Assembly (NCBI RefSeq): GCF_025362475.1 | Contig: NZ_JANYGH010000055.1 | Coordinates: 186,001-250,000 of the forward strand | Origin: Mucilaginibacter sp. | GTDB lineage: Bacteria; Bacteroidota; Bacteroidia; Sphingobacteriales; Sphingobacteriaceae | Direction: 5' to 3' | Length of the DNA: 64,000 nt | In this document: in pieces, positions 1-7,460 of the stretch | Layout: each line of letters opens with the position of its first letter | Numbering within the stretch: the first letter of the stretch is position 1 | Position numbers and translations under genes: made by a program | The notes under the pieces: model-generated | The model's input: only the letters and a program-made list of their open reading frames with translations | What the model was told of the DNA's origin: nothing | Databases searched by the model: none

Positions 1-2040
1 TTTACTTATAAATTGAATTGTTACGTCGGTATAAGCTTCGGAATTTATATTAAAGGGCACCTTTGCTAAGGTGTCGCTTCCTACAGAAGCTACCTTCCAT
101 GCAGTCGGGTTGCTGAGCGCCAGTTTTGTTACCGTAAGTTTAGCAGCTCCTTTGTTATTTATCCTAAGCTTTATTTTATCGTGATTAGCGTTGTAAGGAG
201 TCGTATCGGGACTAACACGCCTCCAGGGTGTTTGAATCTTTGAAAACAGCAAACGATCATCGGCCGGAAATCCATCAGGGTTCTTCAACACCATATACGT
301 TGCCGGCGGTTTAATTACCACAAACCGGAAAGTTGTGGCTGTGGTTATCGTTGTGTTATTATTGGCATCAACGGCTTTGGCCACAATGCTGTAATTTCCA
401 ATCGTATTTATAATTACTGGAACTGTATAATTAACGTATGGAGCATTATTTAATGAATACTTCAAGGAATCCATGCCTGCTCCTCCACTATCGGTACCCG
501 TTAATAAAACCTGTACCTGATCAACGTAAACTCCGGGAGAGCTAAGTGTACCCGCAAGCCTTATACTTGCTGTGGGCGCTATGGCATCTGTAACAGGATC
601 TGCCGGAGCAATCGTTACAAAATTTATTTTACTGTTAACACCGCCATTAGCATCAATGGTGAGTTTACCATCGGTAACTGTTACTACTCCTATCGCTATT
701 TTATGTTTGGCCGATGCCGAGGTGATTAAGTCTGCTATAACCGGCAATCCTTCTGCGTTTATCTGTGTATCACTGTCATAATAACCTTCGTCACCCGCTC
801 CTACTGTTACCCGGTAAGTACCGTTCACCACAGCACACTCCCAGGTTCCGGGTAGCTGTCCCTTATCGCTGGCCTGTATCTGAACAACACCTAATAATCG
901 CTTTTCACTCGTACCTGTACGGATCCGTATGTTCGCGGTCATATCCTGCGGAGCTTTTGTTGAAGGGTTTATCCACCCAAAACCACGCGCATCGGTATAA
1001 GCAAAACCATTATCAGCTGTGTAACCTGTAGGTGCAGTGGATGTAGATGGCAAAAATGCTATAGATTTATTGGTTCCTGTTGATTGAGCCGCAATAGTAA
1101 AAGGACTCGAATTGGTTACAACCTGGTTATTATTGGCATCAACCGATTTTATTGAAATATTGTAATTACCCGGTGCTGTGAGGATAAACGGAACTGTGTA
1201 ATTAACATACGCACCATTATTCACAGCATATTTCAACGAATCCATGCCTGCTCCCCCGCTATCTGTTCCGGTAGCAAGCACCTGTACTTGGTTAGTGTAG
1301 GCGCCTGCAGCATTGAGTGTACCTACAAGCCTTATACTTGCTGTGGGTGCTATAGCATCTGTAACAGGATCTGCCGGAGCAATGGTTACAAAATTCATTT
1401 TACTGTTAACACCGCCATTAGCATCAATGGTGAGTTTACCATCGGTAACTGTTACCACTCCTATCGCTATTTTATGTTTGGCCGATGCCGAAGTGATTAA
1501 GTCTGCTATAACCGGTAACCCTTCTGCGTTTATCTGCGTATCACTGTCATAATAACCTTCGTCACCCGCTCCTATTGTTACCCGGTAAGTACCGTTCACC
1601 ACAGCGCACTCCCAGGTCCCGGGTAGCTGCCCCTTATCGCTGGCCTGTATCTGAACTACGCCTAACAATCGCTTTTCACTCGTACCTGTACGGATACGCA
1701 TATTCGCGGCCATATCCTGCGGAACTTTCGTTGAAGGGTTTATCCACCCAAAACCACGCGCATCGGTATAAGCCAAACCATTATCAGCTGTGTAACCTGT
1801 AGGTGCAGTGGATGTAGATGGCAAAAATGCTATATTAATTGTAGTAAAGCTTGTTAATGCACCTGTCAATTCAGGTTTGGCAACGTTAGACGGGAATGAA
1901 TAATTCTTGCTGACAAAAACAGCGCCTTTAGCGTAATCAGAAAAAATGAAGCAATATAGAACTGAAAATAGCATTAAACAAGCCCCCTTTTTGCTTTTTA
2001 CGAAAATTTTTAAATTATAATTAGTAATTAAACCCGTCAT
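1..2040 (-). CDS. Secreted malectin-like/OmpL47 repeat protein, C-terminus beyond window
   Basis: The minus frame is open from an ATG at 2038-2040 to base 1, 680 codons, and runs off the window. The N-terminus has a basic stretch then a hydrophobic segment (about residues 10-40), a likely export signal. Then come two nearly identical units, each with a malectin-like carbohydrate-binding module (GYTADNG, FGWINPST, GTWECAVVNGTYRVT, GDEGYYDSDTQINAEG, VTVTDGKLTIDANGG) followed by an OmpL47-like beta module (GTDSGGAGMDSLKY, SVDANNN). Near the cut end is an ASH/DUF1573-like region. Such modules sit in large surface or secreted carbohydrate-binding proteins of Bacteroidota; the ligand and any catalytic domain lie outside the window. 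The family call rests on motif recognition. Confidence 0.75.
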   Translation of the reverse strand, partial: MTGLITNYNLKIFVKSKKGACLMLFSVLYCFIFSDYAKGAVFVSKNYSFPSNVAKPELTGALTSFTTINIAFLPSTSTAPTGYTADNGLAYTDARGFGWINPSTKVPQDMAANMRIRTGTSEKRLLGVVQIQASDKGQLPGTWECAVVNGTYRVTIGAGDEGYYDSDTQINAEGLPVIADLITSASAKHKIAIGVVTVTDGKLTIDANGGVNSKMNFVTIAPADPVTDAIAPTASIRLVGTLNAAGAYTNQVQVLATGTDSGGAGMDSLKYAVNNGAYVNYTVPFILTAPGNYNISIKSVDANNNQVVTNSSPFTIAAQSTGTNKSIAFLPSTSTAPTGYTADNGFAYTDARGFGWINPSTKAPQDMTANIRIRTGTSEKRLLGVVQIQASDKGQLPGTWECAVVNGTYRVTVGAGDEGYYDSDTQINAEGLPVIADLITSASAKHKIAIGVVTVTDGKLTIDANGGVNSKINFVTIAPADPVTDAIAPTASIRLAGTLSSPGVYVDQVQVLLTGTDSGGAGMDSLKYSLNNAPYVNYTVPVIINTIGNYSIVAKAVDANNNTTITTATTFRFVVIKPPATYMVLKNPDGFPADDRLLFSKIQTPWRRVSPDTTPYNANHDKIKLRINNKGAAKLTVTKLALSNPTAWKVASVGSDTLAKVPFNINSEAYTDVTIQFISK
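352..1833 (-). repeat. Tandem 771-bp coding repeat, two copies
   Basis: Copies at about 352-1062 and 1123-1833 line up with an exact offset of 771 bases (257 codons); for example GCATCT of the same context is at 584 and at 1355. The parts at about 554-1051 and 1325-1822 differ at only a few percent of bases, while the OmpL47-like parts at about 352-553 and 1123-1324 are more diverged. This points to a recent in-frame duplication or gene conversion of the malectin module. Confidence 0.9.
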
Positions 2041-2288
2041 GTGCATAAAAATTAAATACATAAGTTGCTGATTACCAACAATAATACGCATTTATAAAGC
2101 GCCATACAGGTACCCGAAAAACCTGTGATAAGAATGTATAAAAGTGTACATGTAAGCTTTATCGCCTATAATAAATTTGAGAAAAGGCTTAAATTTATTA
2201 TAATTCTGAATATTATTACATTGCCTTATGGGAAAGACCTTACCGCATATTTATTAAAAAAAATAATTATTGATTCATAACTGTGAAA

Positions 2289-2327
2289 TTTTGTGCCATT
2301 AAAATCAACCTTGTGTAGTTACCTTTG
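2289..2327 (+). promoter_or_regulatory. Candidate Bacteroidota promoter
   Basis: TACCTTTG at 2320-2327 fits the Bacteroidota -7 consensus TAnnTTTG. A TTTTG at 2289-2293 may act as the -33 element, but the 26-base gap is longer than usual (about 19-22). It lies ahead of the hairpin-rich stretch and no gene, so it would drive a non-coding transcript. Confidence 0.3.
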
Positions 2328-2332
2328 AGTCA

Positions 2333-2510
2333 GATCAGTTTTAAATCAGTTAATTTTGTAAGGTAAGCCCTCTAACAGGGGCTTATTCAATTATTTTCAC
2401 ATTGGAAAAATTGCATATTCTTCCAATGATCCAGGCACCAATCATTACACACACTCACAGGGCTTAATTTCCACCTACCAAAACTCAACTCATGTTTTGG
2501 CGGTTTTTAT
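2333..2510 (+). ncRNA. Candidate small RNA with competing stems
   Basis: TAAGCCC at 2364-2370 can pair with GGGCTTA at 2379-2385 (local hairpin) or, as TAAGCCCT, with AGGGCTTA at 2459-2466 (long-range closing stem). Inside is ATTGGAA (2401-2407) against TTCCAAT (2421-2427). A terminator-like hairpin follows at 2478-2500. A promoter-like motif lies upstream. I do not recognise a known RNA family; the call is inference from structure alone. Confidence 0.28.
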
Positions 2511-2518
2511 TTTGGCAA
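2478..2518 (+). terminator. Hairpin with T-rich tail
   Basis: CCAAAAC (2478-2484) pairs with GTTTTGG (2494-2500), loop of 9, followed by CGGTTTTTATTTT. This fits a rho-independent terminator for a plus-strand transcript. Confidence 0.4.
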
Positions 2519-2528
2519 TTTTCAGAAA

Positions 2529-2566
2529 AAAGGCCCCCGCGTAGTAATAACTACTCGAGAGCCTTT
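2529..2566. terminator. Symmetric hairpin, possible terminator
   Basis: Outer arms AAAGGC (2529-2534) and GCCTTT (2561-2566) enclose an inner stem GTAGT (2541-2545) / ACTAC (2550-2554) with loop AATA. A-rich sequence flanks the left and T then A bases the right, so it could stop transcription in either direction. Confidence 0.35.
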
Positions 2567-2852
2567 AAACTAATCTTAATGAATTACATCGAAAGTTAAG
2601 TGTTTTTTTACGTGATTTATTCATTTATAACTATCCTGTGCAAGAATGTATTTAAAACCGTAAACAATTGAGTATTAGTATTAATATACATACCAACGCT
2701 TACCATAGGTAATGATAAATTTCAGTAGAATTTATTTGCACAAAAATTCACATAATAGCCAACAACTTAATTTAAGGCAATGAATTTTAATAACTTATGA
2801 TTTAAGTTTACTCTACAAATCTTTATTATAAACCAGTTAATCAAGTAATATT

Positions 2853-3356
2853 ATGAAAACGAAAATAGCTTTATCAATAGCATTTTTGCTGATTCCCTGC
2901 TTTACTATAAACGCATATTCATCTCCTGCAAAAAATTCAGGCAAAAAAAAATATAGAGTAATCCATTCTACGTCATACAAACTAAAATTTAAAAGATCTG
3001 TCTCCATGTCAATTGAGGAGATAACAAAAAATCTGGAATTTGATTTTTCACGGGCAGACGTGCACACCCAGTATACAGAACAATTGGATCAGCTTGCAAA
3101 ACTAATGAATGAAGGAAAATACGCTTTAGCGCTCAGGGGGCATGCCGATTCTATTGGTACCTACGTAGGGAATTGGAAGTTATCTGATAAGAGAGCATTA
3201 GCTGTTAAGAAATATCTTGTAGAAAAAGGAGTTCCTGAGGATAAAATAGTCACCACGCCGTTCGGAAGTACACTTCCTGTCTCCAGCAATAAAACAAGTG
3301 CCGGAAGAAAAAAGAATCGCCGGGTCGAGATCAAGCTACAATCCTCAAACAGTTAA
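2853..3356 (+). CDS. OmpA/MotB-domain protein, exported
   Basis: 167 residues. Residues 1-24 form a signal peptide ending near INAYSS. The C-terminal 100 residues are an OmpA-like peptidoglycan-binding domain: LRGHADSIGTYVGNWKLSDKRA, a spacing of VKKYLVEKGVPEDKI, and the closing NRRVEIKL. These domains hold diaminopimelate of peptidoglycan in the periplasm. There is no beta-barrel domain, so this is a small stand-alone binder. It stands alone, with an NHL-type lipoprotein 45 bases downstream on the same strand, perhaps co-transcribed. The ATG at 2853 is the only start that gives a normal signal peptide. Confidence 0.88.
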   Translation: MKTKIALSIAFLLIPCFTINAYSSPAKNSGKKKYRVIHSTSYKLKFKRSVSMSIEEITKNLEFDFSRADVHTQYTEQLDQLAKLMNEGKYALALRGHADSIGTYVGNWKLSDKRALAVKKYLVEKGVPEDKIVTTPFGSTLPVSSNKTSAGRKKNRRVEIKLQSSNS

Positions 3357-3400
3357 TTTCTTTTGAAAAAAAATATTATGGGATTTTACTTATTAATCCA

Positions 3401-4450
3401 ATGAAATATTCACATTGTCTTACAGTTTTATGCTGTTCATTAATGGCTGTTAGCGGCTGTAAAAAGGATACTGCAGTTTCCGGATCGGATATTCCTGAAA
3501 CAACACAGAATTTTAAAGACGGGTTAACGGCTACCGCTACTAAACCGTTCACGGTAATAACTATTGCTGGAAAACCCAACGTAGAAGGTTATAAAGACGG
3601 GATAGGGAAAAACGCCCTGTTTGCGTCTGCTTTTGGAATTGAATTGGCAAATGACGGAAACCTTTTAATTGCTGATGTACGAAATAATAAGATCCGAAAG
3701 GTGACACAGGGTGGAGTTGTTTTCACTTTGAATATCCCAAATGCTGCAGATGGGTCAAAGCTTTTAAACCCATATATTGTTAAACAGGCCAAAGATGGTA
3801 CAATAGCGATTTTTGCTTATCAGTTCGAATATGATTCAAAATATAAATTTTGGATTTACAAGCCAGGAGCCAAACCATTAGCCATTACCGGGAATAAAAA
3901 TGGCTACTATGGTGGTTTTTCTGCTGATCCATACTACAATTACTATTGGACATGTGGCCTGGAGTTTACTGCTACAGGAATGAGGGGGTTTATTGAAAAA
4001 ATTTTACCGGATGGAAAGCAAGGCGTGGATACTTATTACCTGGCGCCCGACAGGTTGATACCAGAAGATCTGAATTTTCCGTCTGTATCTAAGATTTTCT
4101 CTGGATATAATGGTGTGAAATATATAGTTGTCAACAATACCCATATTTATAAATACACCCCTTCAGGAGAATTGACAAGGATCTTTTCGAACTTTATCTA
4201 TGGCGGAGTAGATGACATTATAGGTAACAAGGATAGCAGGTCGATTTATTTAACCAGCGGGGGAAAGATATATAGTATTTCAAATAATCAGATAAAATAT
4301 CTTGTCGGTCCGCAAGAGCCGAGGGATGGCCATGACGGGATTGGTAAGGCTGCGGATGTTTACGCATATAATTTGGCCTTATCCCAAGATGAAAATACGA
4401 TCTACTTTACTGACACGCACAGAACAGTTAGAAAGTTATTGCTGAAGTAG
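3401..4450 (+). CDS. NHL-repeat beta-propeller lipoprotein
   Basis: 349 residues. The N-terminus MKYSHCLTVLCCSLMAVSGC carries a lipobox, with Cys20 the likely lipidated residue. The rest has NHL-type blades: DGIGKNALFASAFGIELANDGNLLIADVRNNKIRKV near residues 66-100 and GHDGIGKAADVYAYNLALSQDENTIYFTDTHRTVRKL at the C-terminus. NHL propellers usually bind proteins or carbohydrate; no catalytic motif is visible. It probably sits on an outer or inner membrane surface facing the periplasm or outside. Its role is unknown. Confidence 0.8.
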   Translation: MKYSHCLTVLCCSLMAVSGCKKDTAVSGSDIPETTQNFKDGLTATATKPFTVITIAGKPNVEGYKDGIGKNALFASAFGIELANDGNLLIADVRNNKIRKVTQGGVVFTLNIPNAADGSKLLNPYIVKQAKDGTIAIFAYQFEYDSKYKFWIYKPGAKPLAITGNKNGYYGGFSADPYYNYYWTCGLEFTATGMRGFIEKILPDGKQGVDTYYLAPDRLIPEDLNFPSVSKIFSGYNGVKYIVVNNTHIYKYTPSGELTRIFSNFIYGGVDDIIGNKDSRSIYLTSGGKIYSISNNQIKYLVGPQEPRDGHDGIGKAADVYAYNLALSQDENTIYFTDTHRTVRKLLLK

Positions 4451-4597
4451 CATTACCATTACAATATTCCTGTTAAGGCTTTCTATTCGCCAGTAATCAA
4501 TCTTTATGAAGGTTATATGTCTCAGCGATAAGATATAGAAAGTATGATATCTCTTTTGCTTGACTTTCTACTTGAATTATTGCGCACTTTCCCCGGA

Positions 4598-4933
4598 TCA
4601 AAGCCGCTTAAATGCTACATTCCTGGCACGGAAGATGGATATCTTCAGACCCGTTATTTTCTTTCGTTTATCCCTTTCAAAATATACTGTTCCGCGCCAG
4701 AAGTTGAACCCACCCTTATAGGTAGCCACCAGGGTATCAGCGCCATGCGGCGTCTCCCTAAGCATAAGGGTTTTACCCTGAAGGACGATAGAGAATTTTA
4801 CCTGGGCTTCATCGGAATAATATTGGCCTACATAATCCTGCAGGGTTTCCGGCGTAAGGGTATTATAAGACGCACCCGCAGCCGGCTACCCTGGATAGGA
4901 AATAATAGAGAAGATATTGGTATTTTTACCTAA
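4598..4933 (-). pseudogene. C-terminal remnant of a serine hydrolase (beta-lactamase family)
   Basis: Read on the minus strand, this gives ASYNTLTPETLQDYVGQYYS then EAQVKFSIVLQGKTLMLRE and ends FRARNVAFKRL with a TGA at 4598-4600. The pattern L-x-x-Y-x-G-x-YYS with the closing R-x-R-x-V-x-F-x-R is the small C-terminal barrel found after the beta-lactamase domain of Bacteroidota serine hydrolases. An in-frame TAG lies at 4886-4888 and the catalytic domain is missing; the fragment stops where the Crp/Fnr gene begins. A plus-strand open frame over the same bases is only its mirror image. Confidence 0.7.
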
Positions 4934-4946
4934 AAATCTGATTCAA

Positions 4947-5522
4947 ATGGATATGCTTATCGAAAAGATCAAAAATCATGTGCCACTGTCACCGGCAGAT
5001 GAAGAAATGGTCAAAAAGCTATTCCACAAAAAAATAATACCAAAAGATGAACATTTGCTGGAAGCGGGCCAGGTTTGCCGGCATTTGACCTTTATCGAGC
5101 AGGGCCTTGTCAGATATTACCTGTTCACCAGCGGCGAAGAGCAAACGCATTACTTTAATAAAGAAGGAGAATGGGTTTGCGACTACCAGAGTTTTATACC
5201 CAAACTTCCGAGCATCGTCTTTATACAAGCTTTAGAGGATACGACAATTTGGACAATCAGTTACGACGACCTGCAAACTTTTTACCGGGAAGTTAAGTAC
5301 GGGGAAAGATTCGGACGTTTAGGATTAGAGCAGGTTTTTATCGACATCATCCGTCAAATTGACTCGCTCTACAGCGACAAGCCTGAAGTACGTTATGAAA
5401 AATTCATAAAGGCGTATTTTGATATTGCCCAGCGTATCCCCCAATACCATATTGCTTCTTATGTCGGTGTCAAACCCCAGTCTTTAAGCCGGATCCGTAA
5501 AAGAATTTCAAGCCAGTCTTGA
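4947..5522 (+). CDS. Crp/Fnr-family transcription regulator
   Basis: 191 residues from the ATG at 4947; the frame extends upstream only to a TTG, and MDMLIEKIK fits the family start. The N-terminal cyclic-nucleotide-binding-like barrel (about 20-120) shows GQVCRHLTFIEQGLVRYYL and HYFNKEGEWVCDYQSF, typical of Bacteroidota Crp/Fnr proteins that lack the cAMP-binding arginine. The C-terminal HTH is short: IPQYHIASYVGVKPQSLSRIRKRI. The gene lies 72 bases before a DUF4267-cupin pair on the same strand, which it may control. Confidence 0.88.
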   Translation: MDMLIEKIKNHVPLSPADEEMVKKLFHKKIIPKDEHLLEAGQVCRHLTFIEQGLVRYYLFTSGEEQTHYFNKEGEWVCDYQSFIPKLPSIVFIQALEDTTIWTISYDDLQTFYREVKYGERFGRLGLEQVFIDIIRQIDSLYSDKPEVRYEKFIKAYFDIAQRIPQYHIASYVGVKPQSLSRIRKRISSQS

Positions 5523-5594
5523 TTTGTTAACCCAGGTGCATCAATCCTCGTCGCCGTCCCGATAATTTTGTTCCGACATTTAAAACGAATTATC

Positions 5595-5987
5595 ATGACA
5601 ACAAAAATTTTTTATGCAATTGCATTTGTAACCGGCCTGGGATTAATTTTTTTAGGTACCCGTTTTCTCTTATCCCCTGAAATAGCTGAAGCAGGATACG
5701 GCATACATTTTAACGAACAGGGAGATTATTCATTTCATTATATCAAAGGGATCAGGGATATACTTTCGGGGCTGTTATTGTGCGTTTTTGTGTTGATGAA
5801 TGAAAGGCGTGCTTTGGGCGTAACCTTATTGGCAGGTACAATGGTTCCTGTTACCGATATGCTTATTGTGCTGGGCAAAAGCTATAATAGTATTCTTCAA
5901 GCCATGCCACACATCATCGCTATTCTGATTTGCGCTGTATCCGGGATTATTTTATTGATAACTAAACCTCAACAAAAAGCGCTATGA
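5595..5987 (+). CDS. DUF4267-like small membrane protein
   Basis: 130 residues from the ATG at 5595 (the frame opens earlier only at a TTG). Four hydrophobic segments are visible: about 4-24, 50-68, 76-93 and 103-124. A conserved-looking SFHYIKGIRDILSGLLL follows the first loop, as in DUF4267 proteins, whose function is unknown. The stop overlaps the next gene's start by four bases (ATGA), so the pair is translationally coupled to the cupin gene. Confidence 0.75.
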   Translation: MTTKIFYAIAFVTGLGLIFLGTRFLLSPEIAEAGYGIHFNEQGDYSFHYIKGIRDILSGLLLCVFVLMNERRALGVTLLAGTMVPVTDMLIVLGKSYNSILQAMPHIIAILICAVSGIILLITKPQQKAL

Positions 5988-6514
5988 AAACACAAGGATA
6001 CATTAAACTGGTCAGTTCAGCAGACACGGGTAACAACAGCGTATTGGAGTTGAATATTCTTCCGGGCGAAAAGACGCCCTGGCATTATCACACTTTGTTT
6101 TCAGAAACATTTGAGGTTTTGAAAGGTACACTGGAAGTAGGGAAAGGTAAAAACATCCACCATTTATTGCAGGGAGATAAAGCAACCATCGAACCGAACG
6201 AAAAACATTATTATCACAATGTTTCCAGCGAGGAATGTGTGATCACAACAACCATTGAACCTGGGAATAAAAACTTTGAACATGCCCTATTCATTTTAAA
6301 CGGGTTGGCAAAAGATGGCCTGGCAAACGATGCGGGAACTCCGGGTAAATTTTCAGACTTAGTATTATTTGTCTATTTAAGCAACTCCAAAATGGTCGGG
6401 TTTCAAAAAATAGCCGAGCCGATATTTGATTTTTTTGCAAAAGCGTTTATCAAAAAAGGTCATTTAAATGCGTTGTTGCAGAAATATGGTAACGAAACAG
6501 GAAACAAAATATAA
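5984..6514 (+). CDS. Cupin-domain protein
   Basis: 176 residues, no export signal. A single cupin domain covers about residues 15-110: PWHYHTLFSETFEVLKGTLEVG carries the first metal-binding histidines and glutamate, and EPNEKHYYHNV the second motif. The C-terminal 60 residues are helical and less conserved. Cupins of this size bind a metal and act as small oxygenases, isomerases or sensors; the substrate cannot be told. It overlaps the DUF4267 gene by ATGA and is followed by a clear terminator, so the two form an operon. Confidence 0.85.
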   Translation: MKTQGYIKLVSSADTGNNSVLELNILPGEKTPWHYHTLFSETFEVLKGTLEVGKGKNIHHLLQGDKATIEPNEKHYYHNVSSEECVITTTIEPGNKNFEHALFILNGLAKDGLANDAGTPGKFSDLVLFVYLSNSKMVGFQKIAEPIFDFFAKAFIKKGHLNALLQKYGNETGNKI

Positions 6515-6529
6515 GACCAATTGACAAGG

Positions 6530-6564
6530 AATAACCAAGCTGAAAACTACACAGCTTGGTTATT
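6530..6564 (+). terminator. Terminator after the cupin gene
   Basis: Perfect 12-bp stem AATAACCAAGCT (6530-6541) / AGCTTGGTTATT (6553-6564), loop of 11, followed by AGCTTTTA. The arms' A/T ends make it usable from both strands. Confidence 0.7.
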
Positions 6565-6765
6565 AGCTTTTACCCACGTTGATAATTTGCCTTGCCCAGT
6601 TACTTCCCTGAACAGCATCGAGCAAACACCTGGCACAGTCGGCATATGGTAAGGCATTGAAGGGGATATTTGAGCTTTAACTCCAGCTTTATATTTTCCT
6701 GTAGGCTTGGTATCATTTAAACCGGAAGCCCTGACAATGATCCAATCCAGTGCGCTTTTTTACAA
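6563..6765 (-). pseudogene. C-terminal remnant of an NAD(P)H-binding (atypical SDR) protein
   Basis: On the minus strand one frame gives SALDWIIVRASGLNDTKPTG and, after a frameshift near 6668, another gives IPFNALPYADCARCLLDAVQ then a TAA at 6563-6565. WIIVRA(P/S)GL and the Y-A-D-x-A-x-x-L-L motif are typical of NmrA-like oxidoreductases (PF13460). The Rossmann N-terminus is absent. About 105 bases upstream of the remnant, to 6870, hold nothing I recognise. Confidence 0.65.
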
Positions 6766-6870
6766 ATTACACGATGTAGGGTGTATGATGTGCTGGCACA
6801 GAGGATCATTTTCCATATTAAAATTCCAATTCAGTAATCTTGACTGGCAATAGATGGTTTATAGTAGTTC

Positions 6871-7311
6871 TTACTGGTGTACCTCACCTTTGTCCTGCCA
6901 TTTAAAGTTTCCCGTTCGCTTTGCGATAAGCCACTGTTTGTCCTCCCGTATGTAATCGTCCTGGTAGATAGCGCCGATAGTAGTCTTCATTTTTTTGCCG
7001 TTTTCATTGCCGATCAAAGTAATCAGGCTGTAACACGTTCCTGTAGCGTTATCACCATCGATGGTTACCACCTGCTGGCCGTTAAAATGGAAAACGGTTT
7101 CAAAATCTTTAAGAAACTTACCAAACGCTTCCGACATTTCCTTTCGACCTTTCAGTTTTAAAATTGATTTACCTCCCGCAAAAGTTTCCGACAGTGCATT
7201 TTCAGAAAACAGCTGTACCTGCGCGTTGAAATCTTTATTATCCCCCAGGACCGAAACGCGGTCAACAAGCTCTTTTAGGGAAATCCTGTCCACTAATTCT
7301 TTGACATTCAT
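6871..7311 (-). CDS. SnoaL-like (NTF2-fold) protein
   Basis: 146 residues from the ATG at 7309-7311; a longer start 54 bases upstream would add a hydrophobic tail of odd composition and is less likely. The sequence MNVKELVDRISLKELVDRVS then FNAQVQLFSENALSETFAGG, and a cone-shaped fold signature ending KQWLIAKRTGNFKWQDKGE, fits the SnoaL/NTF2-like superfamily, whose members are small dehydratases, isomerases or ligand binders. An unusual near-repeat RISLKELVDRVS at the N-terminus stands out. It is transcribed in the same direction as the oxidoreductase upstream, but a terminator separates them. Confidence 0.8.
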   Translation of the reverse strand: MNVKELVDRISLKELVDRVSVLGDNKDFNAQVQLFSENALSETFAGGKSILKLKGRKEMSEAFGKFLKDFETVFHFNGQQVVTIDGDNATGTCYSLITLIGNENGKKMKTTIGAIYQDDYIREDKQWLIAKRTGNFKWQDKGEVHQ

Positions 7312-7391
7312 AGCTTTTGTTTTTATATAAATTATAAGGATAATTATTGGCGACTTATTATGCACTAATCAATGCCTGCTTATTTTTATAA

Positions 7392-7417
7392 AGGCTATCT
7401 TGAATTTGAGATAGCCT
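7392..7417 (-). terminator. Terminator after the GC-rich oxidoreductase
   Basis: AGGCTATCT (7392-7400) pairs with AGATAGCCT (7409-7417). On the minus strand it is followed by TTATAAAAATA, right after the stop of the upstream oxidoreductase gene. Confidence 0.6.
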
Positions 7418-7460
7418 CTTAATAGCAATTGTATTTTTGAACTTTTAATAACTTTCATTT

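Larger units (their letters stand above)
2041..2852. other. 812-bp gene-free stretch with hairpins
   Basis: No convincing coding frame on either strand. It is very AT-rich, and the middle (2289-2568) holds a promoter-like motif and four hairpins listed separately. The left end must hold the promoter of the malectin-like gene and the right end that of the OmpA-like gene; I could not pick out either with certainty. Confidence 0.6.

Noticed and set aside
572..1802. Several plus-strand open frames in the first 1.8 kb, some in pairs with similar sequence
   Set aside because: They are mirror frames of the duplicated minus-strand coding repeat; the minus frame is open through all 2040 bases and has clear domain motifs.
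4544..4933. Plus-strand open frame of 129 codons
   Set aside because: It is the complement of the serine-hydrolase remnant, which gives meaningful protein on the other strand; no start context or family match.
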